Shown: positions 1-8,152, numbered from the stretch's first letter. The stretch is 36,163 nucleotides of DNA from an uncultured Caulobacterales bacterium (GCA_903903715.1 CAIUZX010000061.1:1-36163), one strand, 5' to 3'. Notes: generated by a model not told the origin, from the letters alone. Made by a program: numbers and translations.

Positions 1-1
1 G

Positions 2-1195
2 CCGACCAAGTCGCCCGTTCCGATCCCGGTTCGCGTCGGCCTTCTGAGCCCTCACGGAGACCACCTGTCGTCGAAGCTCGGGACGCGCATGGCGAGCGAG
101 CATGTGCTTGTCCTGACCGAGGCGGAACAGACTTTCACCCTGACGGAGGTCGCGACGCAGCCGGTCGTGTCCGCCCTGCGCGGTTTTTCCGCACCGGTCA
201 CCCTGCGGCGCCCCAATGGGACTCCAAACGATCTCTATGTGCTGTTGAGCGCGGACGCGGACCTCTTCAACCGCTGGGAGGCGGGGCAGATCCTGGCCCG
301 CGATCTCATCCTGTCGCGGGCGTCGGGCGCGCCGGACGAAACGGGGGAAGCGCGCTTCGCGGCGGCCCTTGGAAAATCGCTGGCGGACGAAACCGCCGAC
401 CACGCCTTCCGGGCCCTTGTTCTGAATTTGCCATCAGAATCCGACCTCGCCCTGCTCGCCCCCGCTCCCGTCGACCCCGCAGCCCTGCGGGACGCGCGGG
501 AGGCCCTGCGATCACGGGTGTCGGCGCATCTCGGCGAGATGCTGCGGACCCTGCACATGACCTTGCAGTCGGCGGACGAATTCTCCCCCGACGGCGAGCA
601 GGCCGGACGCCGGGCCCTGCGCAACATGGCGCTCGACCTGATCGTCGCTCTTCCCAGCGCGGACGCGACGGCGCGGGCGAAGGGGCACTTCAAGGGCTCG
701 GGCAACATGACCGACCAGATGGGGGGGCTCTCCGCCCTGTCGCAGATCGGCGGCGCGACATTCGACGAGGCGCTGGCCGAGTTCTACGCCAAGTGGAAGG
801 AAGAGCCGCTGGTCATCGACAAGTGGTTCTCCATCCAGGCGCGCTGCCCGGCGCCGGACACCCTCGGTCGCGTGCTGGGCCTGACCGCGCATCCCGACTT
901 CGACATCCGCAATCCCAACCGGCTGCGGTCCCTGGTTCAGGGATTCTCGATCGGCAATCCCGCCCTGTTCCATGACCCCAGCGGCGCCGGTTACCGCTTC
1001 CTGGCGGACCAGATCCTGGCGGTGGACGGCGTGAACCCGTCGGTGGCGGCGCGCCTCGTCGAGCCCCTGTCCGGATGGGCGCGCTACCTGCCGGGCCTCT
1101 CCAGCCTCATGCGGGCGGAACTCGACCGCATCGCGAACGCAAACAGCCTGTCAAAAAACGTAACGGAGATCGTCACGCGTGCGATCGGCGGGTGA
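2..1195 (+). CDS. pepN: Aminopeptidase N, C-terminal part (5' truncated by window edge)
   Basis: The reading frame is open from base 2, so the upstream part of the gene lies outside the window; the ATG at 89 is internal. The 397 visible residues begin with a beta-sandwich segment (PVRVGLLSPHG, then HVLVLTEAEQTFTL and LRGFSAPV), typical of the DUF3458 domain of proteobacterial PepN, and continue into the long helical C-terminal domain. E. coli PepN has 870 residues, so somewhat under half is present, and the HExxH zinc site is not in view. PepN is a zinc metallopeptidase that removes N-terminal residues from peptides in the cytoplasm. The gene ends 45 bp before a PleC-like kinase on the same strand. 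Family identification is firm; whether the missing part is intact cannot be judged. Confidence 0.93.
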   Translation, partial: PTKSPVPIPVRVGLLSPHGDHLSSKLGTRMASEHVLVLTEAEQTFTLTEVATQPVVSALRGFSAPVTLRRPNGTPNDLYVLLSADADLFNRWEAGQILARDLILSRASGAPDETGEARFAAALGKSLADETADHAFRALVLNLPSESDLALLAPAPVDPAALRDAREALRSRVSAHLGEMLRTLHMTLQSADEFSPDGEQAGRRALRNMALDLIVALPSADATARAKGHFKGSGNMTDQMGGLSALSQIGGATFDEALAEFYAKWKEEPLVIDKWFSIQARCPAPDTLGRVLGLTAHPDFDIRNPNRLRSLVQGFSIGNPALFHDPSGAGYRFLADQILAVDGVNPSVAARLVEPLSGWARYLPGLSSLMRAELDRIANANSLSKNVTEIVTRAIGG

Positions 1196-1240
1196 CAAGA
1201 CCCAGGCAAATCAGACTAAGACTCTTTCAGGTTTGACGAT

Positions 1241-3775
1241 TTGAGAGGGACGGGCTTGGCCGCATCGGCGCGCAAAGATGACGCGAAACGCGGCTTGGCG
1301 GAAGCGCCGGCGGCGGTCGTCGCATCTGAGCCTTCGTCGTTTCCGGCGCCGGTCCGGGTGCTCGTCCTCACCCTGTTGCTGTTCCTGGCTGCCTACACGA
1401 TCTTCGTGGGCATTCGCATCCATCGTTCGGCCACCGCGGCTTCGGATCCGTCGCCGGGCGCGGCGGCGCTCGCCAGTCATGCGGCCATCGTGCTCGCGCC
1501 AATACGGTCGGCGGCGGACGCCGTCGAGCGACTTGCCGCCTTGTCTCCGGGCACCAGCGCCAACGATCTGGCCGCCAGCGCGCTCAAGCTCGGCGGGGCT
1601 TCAGCGGCGTCTGTGGCGATCGTCCAGGATGGTCAGCTTGTCGGCGTCGCCGGCCCGGCGGTCGGGGTCGACTGGGTGCGCACGGCGACCTACCCCGCAG
1701 GACTGATGCTGGCCCAGCGCACTGGCGCCGTTTCGGATGTCGTCTTTTCGAAGCACATTCGCAATTCGCCGAACACAGTCCTGATCATCGCCCTACGGGA
1801 GGGCGCCTTTATCAAGACGCCGCTCAGCGCCGCCCTGACGTCCGCGCTGGTGTTGAAATCCGGCCAGATCATCTCGGCGTCCGAAAACGGTCTTGCCGGC
1901 GCGAACGTCGACGCCGCCTTCGGCATCTCGCTGTCGCAGCTCGAAGACGACCTGAAGGCCGGGCGTGAAACGGTGGTCAAGCCGCCGAGTGCGGACCGCC
2001 AGTTTCGCATGTCCGTCGTTCCCGTCGAAAGCGACAACCTGTCGGCCATCGCCGCCCAGCCGGTCGCCGACATCACACAGGCGTCCGGCAATCATCTGGT
2101 GCAGGACACCATCGCCTTGCTCGCCCCCGTCGCAATCAGCCTGTGCCTCTCCCTCGTCGTGTTCCGGCAGGCGAGGACCGCCGAACTCGCGAAACGGGAG
2201 CGGATGGAAGTCGAACGCAAGTTCCGCAGCGCCGTGGAGGCCGCGCACTGCGGGATCTGGGAGTGGCGGATCCGGGAAGACATGGTGGACCTGTCGGACC
2301 TGACCGGGATCATGTTCGGATGGGGCGGCGGCGGTCTGGCGAAGGGCGACGACGTCCTCGCGCGCATCGCGCCGGAGCACCGTGAGCGGGTTCGGAATGC
2401 GCTGGTCGACGCGGCGGAGCACGGGGCGTTCGACGTGACCTTCAAGGTCCCGGGGCCCAACGGCGACTCCTGGATCGATTGCCGCGGTCAGGGCATCGGC
2501 GAGCGGGATGAGCTCGGCTACGCCGCGATCATGGGCGTGGCCCTCGACGTCACGCGGGAACGGATCGCCAGAGCGCGCGGGCTGGCGGCGGAAGCGCGGC
2601 TGAATGACGCCATCGAGTCCGTGTCGGAGGCGTTCGTCCTCTGGGACCGGCGCGGGCGCCTGGTCATGTGCAACAAGAACTATCAGGATTTCTTCGCCCT
2701 CGATGCGCGTCTCCTGAAGCCCGGCACCAGCCGGGATGTGATCCAGCAGGTCGCGGAAATCGCCGTGCGCGATCACCGTCCGGCGCCGGACGCCAATCCA
2801 GACGTGCGCGAGGCCGAAATGGTCGACGGGCGCTGGCTGCAGATCTCGGAACGGCGGACCTCAGACAACGGCGTCGTGATGACCGCCGCAGACATCACCG
2901 CCGTGAAGCGTCAGGAAGAGGCGCGGCGACGCAATGAGCAGGCGCTGCAGCGCGCGGTCGTCAGGCTGGAGGAAAACGGCGCTCAGCTCGCCGATCTTGC
3001 GGCCAAGTACGAACAGGAGAAGATCCGGGCTCAGCAGGCGAACGCCGCCAAGAGCGAATTTCTGGCCAATATGAGTCATGAACTGCGCACGCCGCTGAAC
3101 GCCATCAATGGCTTCTCCGAAATGATGGCCAAGGAGATGATCGGGCCGCTCGGCGACCGCCGCTATGTCGAGTACGCGCAGGACATCCACAATTCCGGCC
3201 ACCATCTTCTCGCGCTGATCAATGACATCCTGGACATGGCCAAGATCGAAGCGGGCAAGCACAGCCTGCACCTCGAGCAGGTCGACCTGAGCGGCGTCGC
3301 GGAGGAAGCGGTCCGGTTGATGCGCAATCGCGCCGATGACGGGGGGCTGGTCGTCAGCCTGGACATGCCCGACCTCCCCCGCGTGGAAGCCGATCACCGC
3401 GCCGTGAAGCAGGTGATCCTCAATCTTCTGTCCAACTCCATCAAGTTCACCCCGCGCGGCGGGCAGGTCCGCATCGCGGCGCGCGCGGTCGGCGAGGTCG
3501 TGCAGATCAGCGTGATGGACACCGGCATCGGCATCAGCAAGGAAGATCTGGACCGCCTCGCCCAGCCCTTCCAACAGGTGGAGCATCAGCACGCCAAGAC
3601 CCAGCACGGCACCGGCCTTGGCCTCGCCCTCTCCAAGTCGCTGGTGGAGCTGCATGAGGGTCGCTTCGACATGGCCAGCGAACCCGGTCGCGGCACGACG
3701 GTCAGCTTCACCCTCCCTCTGCGCCAGCGCAAGGCGCCGCAACGCCAGGCTTCGGGCGAGGTCAACGCGGCCTGA
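1241..3775 (+). CDS. pleC: PleC-like membrane-bound PAS sensor histidine kinase
   Basis: The 844-residue protein has membrane segments at about 39-58 and 289-308 enclosing a periplasmic sensor region. Two PAS-like domains follow (about 325-440 and 452-560), then a short coiled coil, a HisKA domain with H-box FLANMSHELRTPLN and phospho-acceptor His613, and an ATPase domain with N-box NLLSNSIKF (about 726), G1 DTGIGIS (about 760) and G2 GTGLGLALS (about 789). There is no receiver domain. Caulobacter PleC has 842 residues and uses His610, so length and architecture agree closely. PleC is a polar bifunctional kinase/phosphatase acting on DivK and PleD in cell-fate control; that role here is inferred. 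The first start is TTG at 1241. A second in-frame TTG at 1256 has GAGAGGGA five bases upstream and may be the true start (839 residues). Confidence 0.8.
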   Translation: MRGTGLAASARKDDAKRGLAEAPAAVVASEPSSFPAPVRVLVLTLLLFLAAYTIFVGIRIHRSATAASDPSPGAAALASHAAIVLAPIRSAADAVERLAALSPGTSANDLAASALKLGGASAASVAIVQDGQLVGVAGPAVGVDWVRTATYPAGLMLAQRTGAVSDVVFSKHIRNSPNTVLIIALREGAFIKTPLSAALTSALVLKSGQIISASENGLAGANVDAAFGISLSQLEDDLKAGRETVVKPPSADRQFRMSVVPVESDNLSAIAAQPVADITQASGNHLVQDTIALLAPVAISLCLSLVVFRQARTAELAKRERMEVERKFRSAVEAAHCGIWEWRIREDMVDLSDLTGIMFGWGGGGLAKGDDVLARIAPEHRERVRNALVDAAEHGAFDVTFKVPGPNGDSWIDCRGQGIGERDELGYAAIMGVALDVTRERIARARGLAAEARLNDAIESVSEAFVLWDRRGRLVMCNKNYQDFFALDARLLKPGTSRDVIQQVAEIAVRDHRPAPDANPDVREAEMVDGRWLQISERRTSDNGVVMTAADITAVKRQEEARRRNEQALQRAVVRLEENGAQLADLAAKYEQEKIRAQQANAAKSEFLANMSHELRTPLNAINGFSEMMAKEMIGPLGDRRYVEYAQDIHNSGHHLLALINDILDMAKIEAGKHSLHLEQVDLSGVAEEAVRLMRNRADDGGLVVSLDMPDLPRVEADHRAVKQVILNLLSNSIKFTPRGGQVRIAARAVGEVVQISVMDTGIGISKEDLDRLAQPFQQVEHQHAKTQHGTGLGLALSKSLVELHEGRFDMASEPGRGTTVSFTLPLRQRKAPQRQASGEVNAA

Positions 3776-3864
3776 ACGCCAGAGGCGGCTCGCGCCCATG
3801 ACGCCGCTTGCGCGCCATTCGGAAGTGTGATCGCCTGAAGAGGCGCGACAAGTCAGGAGCTGCA

Positions 3865-5277
3865 ATGTTTAAATCAAGGGTTTTCGCCGCCGTTGCGGTG
3901 GCTCTGGCGACGACGGGCGCCGCTCAGGCCGCGGGTTCGGACCCGACGGAACCGGCGTTCCGCGCCCTGTACAAGGAACTGGTCGAGACCAACACGACCC
4001 TCTCCCAGGGCGACTGCACCCTGGCGGCGGAGCGCATGGCCAAGCGCCTGCAGGCCGCCGGCTACACCGATGCCGACATCCATGTCTTCGCAGGCCCCGA
4101 TCACCCCAAGGAGGGCGGACTGGTCGCCGTGCTGCACGGCCGCGACCCGAAGGCGAAGGGCGTCCTGCTCCTCGCCCATATCGACGTGGTCGAAGCCAAG
4201 CGTCAGGACTGGACCCGGGATCCCTTCACCCTGATCGAGGAAGGCGGCTACTTCTACGCTCGCGGCGTCTCCGACGACAAGGCGATGGCGGCCAGCTTCA
4301 CGGACGCCATGATCCGATACAAGCAGGAGGGCTTCCGCCCCCGCCACGACATCAAACTCGCCCTCACCTGCGGCGAAGAGTCTTCGGCAGCCTTCAACGG
4401 CGCAGACTGGCTCGTGAAGACCCACAAGGACTGGATCGACGCCGAATTCGCGCTGAACGAAGGCGCGGGCGGGCTGCTCGACGCCTCGGGCAAGCGGGTC
4501 TATCTCGGCATTCAGGCGGGTGAAAAGGTTTACCAGGACTACCGGATCGAGACGACCAACCCGGGGGGACACTCCTCGCGGCCCGTGCCGTCCAACGCGA
4601 TCTATCAGCTCGCCGCAGCGCTCGGGCGTTTGTCCAAGTACGATTTTCCGCTGCAGATGAACGACACGACCAAGGCCTATTTCGCAAGGACGGCGCCTCT
4701 GATCGGCGGCGAGCGCGGTGACGCGATGGCGACCCTGGCCAAGGACCCGACCAATGCGGCGGCCGAAGCCATCGTGTCGCGGGACCCGAGCTGGCACTCC
4801 ATGCTGCGGACCACCTGCGTCGCCACCCTGCTGGACGGCGGACACGCCCCCAACGCCTTGCCGCAGCGCGCGGGCGCGAACATCAACTGCCGCATCTTCC
4901 CGGGCGTCTCGGCGACGGACGTGCGGGCGGAGCTGGAGCGCGTGATTGCCGATCCCGGCGTGAAGGTGACCCTGTCGGGGGAGATCTCCCCCACGCCGCC
5001 GCCGCCCCCGCTGTCGGCGAAGGTGATGGGACCGGCGGAAGCGGTCGCCAAGGCCATGTGGCCGGGCGTGCCGGTGATCCCAGCCCTGTCGACCGGCGCC
5101 ACGGACGGGCGCTATCTGAACGCTGGCGGCGTGCCGACCTACGGCCTTTCCGGCATGTTTTCCGAACCCGCCAGCAGCGGCGTGCACGGGCTGAACGAGC
5201 GAATCCTGGTGCGCTCGCTGATGGAAGGTCGCGACTATCTCTATCGGGTGGTCAAGCTCTACGCCGACGCCCGCTAA
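3865..5277 (+). CDS. Secreted M20 family metallopeptidase (copy 1)
   Basis: This 470-residue M20/M25/M40 zinc peptidase has an N-terminal signal peptide (residues 1-22, ending AAQAA). Metal-site motifs are HIDVV (His105, Asp107), YARGVSDDK (Asp137/138), GEES (Glu171 catalytic base, Glu172) and a late His441 in GVHGLNER. The dimerisation-domain motif PGGHSSRP is near 233-240. Such enzymes hydrolyse peptides or N-acyl amino acids; the substrate is unknown. The ATG at 3865 is chosen because AGGAG lies six bases upstream and the signal peptide begins there; upstream in-frame starts back to 3808 add a charged leader that would bury it. A strong terminator follows the stop. A same-length paralogue lies at 9644-11056. 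Confidence 0.92.
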   Translation: MFKSRVFAAVAVALATTGAAQAAGSDPTEPAFRALYKELVETNTTLSQGDCTLAAERMAKRLQAAGYTDADIHVFAGPDHPKEGGLVAVLHGRDPKAKGVLLLAHIDVVEAKRQDWTRDPFTLIEEGGYFYARGVSDDKAMAASFTDAMIRYKQEGFRPRHDIKLALTCGEESSAAFNGADWLVKTHKDWIDAEFALNEGAGGLLDASGKRVYLGIQAGEKVYQDYRIETTNPGGHSSRPVPSNAIYQLAAALGRLSKYDFPLQMNDTTKAYFARTAPLIGGERGDAMATLAKDPTNAAAEAIVSRDPSWHSMLRTTCVATLLDGGHAPNALPQRAGANINCRIFPGVSATDVRAELERVIADPGVKVTLSGEISPTPPPPPLSAKVMGPAEAVAKAMWPGVPVIPALSTGATDGRYLNAGGVPTYGLSGMFSEPASSGVHGLNERILVRSLMEGRDYLYRVVKLYADAR

Positions 5278-5292
5278 GCTGCGCGAAACAGG

Positions 5293-5328
5293 CCCCAGGC
5301 CGCCGGATCAGGCGGCTTGGGGTTTTTT
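5293..5328 (+). terminator. Rho-independent terminator after M20 peptidase copy 1
   Basis: A 12-bp stem (5293-5304 with 5311-5322, one G-T pair) closes a six-base loop and is followed by six T. The T tract is only on the plus-strand side, so it serves the upstream peptidase gene. The loop contains the stop codon of the convergent HD gene. Confidence 0.9.
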
Positions 5329-5901
5329 GTAGATCGACGTCTTCACCTGCGAAAACACCTTGCGCACCATCGGTTCGAAGGTCGACAGCGGCAGGCTCTC
5401 ATAGGCGGGATCGAAGGCGTTCTGGTCGTAGAGATGGCAGAACTGGGCGCAGTGCTCGAAATGCGGATGGCCGCGATACTGGTCGCGCATGTTTCGGTCG
5501 AGGCCGAGATAGTGGAAGAAATAGTACCCCTGGAAGATGCCGTGATTGGCGATCATCCAGTGATTGGCCTCCGAGATGTAGGGCTTCAGGATCGCGGCGG
5601 CGACGTCGGCGTGGTTGGCCGATCCCAGCGTATCGCCGATGTCATGCAGGAGCGCACAGACCACATATTCCTCATCCCGACCGTCGCGCAGGGCGCGGGA
5701 CGCCGTCTGCAGGCTGTGCTCGAACCGGTCGACGGAGTACCCGCCATAGTCGCCCTGCAGCAGCTTCAGGTGATCGAGCACCCGGTCGGCGAGGCCGCGC
5801 TGGAACGGCTTCATCTGTTCGGCGATCAACTGCCAATCCTCCGCCGTCGCATCGACCATCGCCGTGAAGCCCGCCCGGGGCGCGTTCTCATCGTGTGACA
5901 T
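5308..5901 (-). CDS. HD-domain protein, PhnZ-like putative diiron oxygenase
   Basis: The 197-residue cytoplasmic protein carries an HD metal site: an early YGGYSVDRFEHSLQTA segment, LLHDIGD in the middle, then NHGIFQGYY and FCHLYDQNAFD with later His and Asp ligands. The motif with Tyr and His before the HD pair matches my memory of PhnZ/TmpB-like mixed-valence diiron oxygenases better than that of nucleotide phosphohydrolases; this is inference from motif memory. A substrate cannot be named, and no phosphonate genes are in the window. ATG at 5901 has AGGAAA seven bases upstream. It is convergent with the M20 gene, and its stop codon lies in that gene's terminator loop. The IS66-type element lies upstream. 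Confidence 0.78.
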   Translation of the reverse strand: MSHDENAPRAGFTAMVDATAEDWQLIAEQMKPFQRGLADRVLDHLKLLQGDYGGYSVDRFEHSLQTASRALRDGRDEEYVVCALLHDIGDTLGSANHADVAAAILKPYISEANHWMIANHGIFQGYYFFHYLGLDRNMRDQYRGHPHFEHCAQFCHLYDQNAFDPAYESLPLSTFEPMVRKVFSQVKTSIYKKPQAA

Positions 5902-5943
5902 GGACCGTTTCCTGTTGTGTGTGTGGCGTCATGTGACGACCAA

Positions 5944-5972
5944 GCCCCGCCGCCGTCAAGATGAAGCGGGGC
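5944..5972. other. Inverted repeat upstream of the HD gene
   Basis: GCCCCGC at 5944-5950 pairs with GCGGGGC at 5966-5972 across 15 bases. No T run follows on either strand. It could be a weak transcription stop or a 5' leader structure of the HD gene. The rest of 5902-6014 shows nothing else recognisable. Confidence 0.35.
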
Positions 5973-6014
5973 GTCAGCGAAGGCCGGGAGGCTCCGGCGC
6001 GTCTAGCGGTCCGA

Positions 6015-6062
6015 TTCCGACATTTGCCCCCTGATGCACCTGCCGCCGAGCAAATGTCGGAA
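6015..6062. repeat. Perfect 13-bp inverted repeat next to the insertion sequence
   Basis: TTCCGACATTTGC (6015-6027) and GCAAATGTCGGAA (6050-6062) are exact inverted copies with a 22-base spacer. The unit ends 13 bases before the left end of the IS. It is too regular to be chance and looks like a small palindromic intergenic repeat or the remnant of another element. Confidence 0.7.
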
Positions 6063-6075
6063 GCACAAGGACCAC

Positions 6076-6098
6076 GTAAGCGGGGCAGATTTCCGGGC
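6076..6098 (+). repeat. Left terminal inverted repeat of the IS66-type element
   Basis: It begins GTAAGCGGGGCAG and pairs with 7797-7819 (mismatches at positions 13 and 17). The transposase stop codon overlaps its inner end by one base. Confidence 0.9.
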
Positions 6099-7753
6099 TA
6101 CGCTGCGGCGATTCTGACCAGATCTGGGAGCGGCGGGATGGACTGTGCGTGTGGAACGGCGAGACGATCCCCCAAGTACTGGTAGAATGAGACGTTGAGC
6201 TTGGCGCACGTCTTCATGAGACCAAGGAGCGTGTCGCGCGCCACCTTGCCGGCGTCGCTGACCGTGCCCCCGGATATCTTGCGCTTGGTGACGACGCTTC
6301 GGATGTCGTTTTCCGACCCGTTGGTGTGAAGCGGGATCTCGGGACGGTCGAGCACGCGGAGGAGCTCATTCTTATGGCCGTGCAGGCGGCGAAGCTGCTT
6401 GTCCAAGAGGATGAAGCCGGTCTTCTTGGTGAAGATCCGATCGAACCGTGCCCGCATCATCCGGGCGCGCTTGGGCGCCGGATCGAGTTTGTAGGCCTTC
6501 AGGTCTTTGTAAAACCACCAGATCAGGGTGCGGCTCAGATCCACCGCCTTGCGGTGGGCGGGGTTGGTCGGCTCGAGTTTATAGACGAGCCGCTCGGCGT
6601 GGATCCAACAGAGGGCGTGGTCAGCGACGCAGAACTGGCCGGCGCCGTCGGAGACGATAACCGTGCCCTTAACCAGCCCTTGTTCGTTGACTGCGCCCCA
6701 GAGGGCGCCTTCTGTGGCGACGTTCATTGGGTCGGGCGTGATCTTCAACTTGTCGAAGCCCAAGCCAGTCAGATGGGAGCGCCAGTCGGCTTCTCGCGTA
6801 AAGCGCTTGTTCTGATGCGCCGCCAACGCTGCGACCAGGCGCCCAGAGAGGTTCATCTGCCGCATCCGGTCCAGGGCGGCCTCGTCCACCACGTAATCGT
6901 CTCGCCCGCACTGAAGAACCGAGAGGAACCGGCGACGCGTCTTGTTCAGACCCGTCCTGAACACGGCGAAGCGATCATCGCCGAGTTGGGTCGTGAACAT
7001 GTCCTTGTTGGCGTGGCGAGCGGAGGTGTCGTCGACCGTAATCCAGCGCCCAGTCTCTAATCCCGCCTTGAGGACGGCCTGATCTTCACGCTCAAGATCT
7101 TCGAGCCCTTGGCTGAGGAAGCGCACGACCTGACGCTTGGAGATCAAAAGCCCCATGCCGTTCAAGATCCCCGTCAGCCGCTCGGCGGTGACCTGGCCCT
7201 GAACATGGCAGGCCAGAATGAACCGTCGCAGTTCCGGCCCAAAGCCGCCCATCACCCCCGCTGGCATCGGCGCCACGATCCGCATCCCCTCCGGTGTCTC
7301 CCAACGCTCCCGTCGGTAGAGGATTACGTCCGCCTGGATCCGCAGGTCCTGGACGACCACGTCCTCGTAGCCTTTGAACCGCGAACCCGACGGAACTGCC
7401 GTCGCCTTCACCTTGATCTCGGCTGTCACCGTCAGCTTGTCGCGCTTGGAGCCGCGACCGACCTTACCTTTGCCCTTCGCGCCGCCGCCTCGTCCCGATG
7501 TGGCCTGCTCCATACCCGAGGGCTTGCCCTTAAACTTCGGCCGTGGCGGCAAGCCCTTCAAGCGGGCAATCTCATCAGCCTGTTCAGCAATCTTGGCGTC
7601 GCGGGCCGAGACCGTGAGCTTCAGCTCGGCGATGACCTCCGCCTGCGCTGATACCTCGTTCTGCAGCCGCTCACCCTGAGCCGCCAGGGTCGCAACAGCC
7701 CGGCGAAGATCCCCAAGGGACAAATCGTCAAACGATTCAGGAGGAAACGCCAT
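6098..7753 (-). CDS. IS66 family transposase
   Basis: The 551-residue protein starts with a coiled coil (about 15-70), followed by a basic Gly/Lys-rich linker and zinc-finger-like region, then the catalytic core. Core motifs fit an IS66 DDE transposase: ITVDDTSARH (first Asp), IVSDGAGQF (second Asp) with CWIHAERL after it, and PLHTNGSENDIR supplying the Glu, followed by a conserved basic segment (VTKRKISGG). It catalyses cut-and-paste movement of the element. No frameshift or internal stop is present. The stop abuts the left inverted repeat and the ATG lies 66 bp from the right end, so the gene is complete inside its element. Confidence 0.95.
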   Translation of the reverse strand: MAFPPESFDDLSLGDLRRAVATLAAQGERLQNEVSAQAEVIAELKLTVSARDAKIAEQADEIARLKGLPPRPKFKGKPSGMEQATSGRGGGAKGKGKVGRGSKRDKLTVTAEIKVKATAVPSGSRFKGYEDVVVQDLRIQADVILYRRERWETPEGMRIVAPMPAGVMGGFGPELRRFILACHVQGQVTAERLTGILNGMGLLISKRQVVRFLSQGLEDLEREDQAVLKAGLETGRWITVDDTSARHANKDMFTTQLGDDRFAVFRTGLNKTRRRFLSVLQCGRDDYVVDEAALDRMRQMNLSGRLVAALAAHQNKRFTREADWRSHLTGLGFDKLKITPDPMNVATEGALWGAVNEQGLVKGTVIVSDGAGQFCVADHALCWIHAERLVYKLEPTNPAHRKAVDLSRTLIWWFYKDLKAYKLDPAPKRARMMRARFDRIFTKKTGFILLDKQLRRLHGHKNELLRVLDRPEIPLHTNGSENDIRSVVTKRKISGGTVSDAGKVARDTLLGLMKTCAKLNVSFYQYLGDRLAVPHAQSIPPLPDLVRIAAA

Positions 7754-7796
7754 CCAAAGCTTGAATCACGCCGCCAAGTCCCTGCCAAGCCCAGCC

Positions 7797-7819
7797 GCCC
7801 GGGAATTTGCCCCGCTTAC
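7797..7819 (-). repeat. Right terminal inverted repeat of the IS66-type element
   Basis: Read on the minus strand it begins GTAAGCGGGGCAA and matches the left end at 21 of 23 positions. Confidence 0.9.
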
Positions 7820-7840
7820 TGATTCCGGCTCAATTATCGC

Positions 7841-8050
7841 TCAAACGAGCCCCAGTTTTTCGGGTGCGATCCGCGACTGTCGCTCGGGAAGTTCAGCGAT
7901 CAGCGCCGCTCTTGTTTCAACGTCCAGCCGGGCCCAGCCCGCGATTTCAGCCAGGGTGCGATAGCAGCCGAGGCACAAACCGCTCTCGCCGTCGACCATA
8001 CAGACCTTCACGCAAGGCGTCGCTATAGACTGGGAGGGGTCAGCGGACAT
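7841..8050 (-). CDS. DUF1289 family small cysteine-rich protein
   Basis: The 69-residue protein contains the DUF1289 signature CVKVCMVDGESGLCLGCYRT, with four cysteines that probably bind a metal, then an EIAGWARL helix. Molecular function is unknown; the family is widespread in proteobacteria. The length is usual for the family, so the IS, which ends 21 bp past the stop codon, does not seem to have truncated it. It is divergent from the secreted protein at 8292 across an A+T-rich intergenic region. Confidence 0.88.
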   Translation of the reverse strand: MSADPSQSIATPCVKVCMVDGESGLCLGCYRTLAEIAGWARLDVETRAALIAELPERQSRIAPEKLGLV

Positions 8051-8100
8051 TGCGAAATGTTAGCAGACTCAGACTGGACATTTCAATGGACTGGCCTTCA

Positions 8101-8152
8101 AATATTACGCCGAGTTCATTTGTGTAATAAAATTCACAAATGCAATATTACG
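8101..8152. promoter_or_regulatory. Nested direct and inverted repeats in A+T-rich intergenic region
   Basis: AATATTACG occurs at 8101-8109 and again at 8144-8152. Between the copies CATTTGTG (8117-8124) and CACAAATG (8135-8142) form a perfect inverted repeat with a 10-base spacer. The surrounding 8091-8230 is strikingly A+T-rich against a GC-rich genome. A shorter inverted repeat, GAAATGT/ACATTTC, lies at 8054-8060/8078-8084. This looks like a compound regulator-binding region for the divergent DUF1289 and secreted-protein genes; no regulator can be named. Confidence 0.5.

Larger units (their letters stand above)
6076..7819 (-). mobile_element. Complete IS66-type insertion sequence (single-ORF, 1744 bp)
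   Basis: The boundaries come from imperfect terminal inverted repeats that match at 21 of 23 positions and begin GTAAGCGGGGCA, the GTAA start usual for IS66-family ends. One transposase gene fills the element, with no TnpA or TnpB accessory gene, as in the ISBst12-like subgroup. IS66 elements normally make 8-bp target duplications. Here the flanks are AGGACCAC (6068-6075) and TGATTCCG (7820-7827), so no duplication is present. The ORF is open and the ends are preserved, so the element could be mobile. Confidence 0.92.

Noticed and set aside
89..1195. ATG at 89 as a true start
   Set aside because: Conserved PepN sequence continues in frame upstream to base 2.
3874..5187. Long antisense frame (437 codons) opposite the M20 peptidase
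   Set aside because: High-GC shadow of a well-supported gene; low-complexity Arg/Gly-rich product, no motif.
5058..5867. 269-codon plus-strand frame across the M20 end and HD gene
   Set aside because: Crosses a strong terminator and lies opposite a recognised gene; Arg-rich shadow.
6068..7827. 8-bp target site duplication around the IS
   Set aside because: Immediate flanks were compared and do not match.
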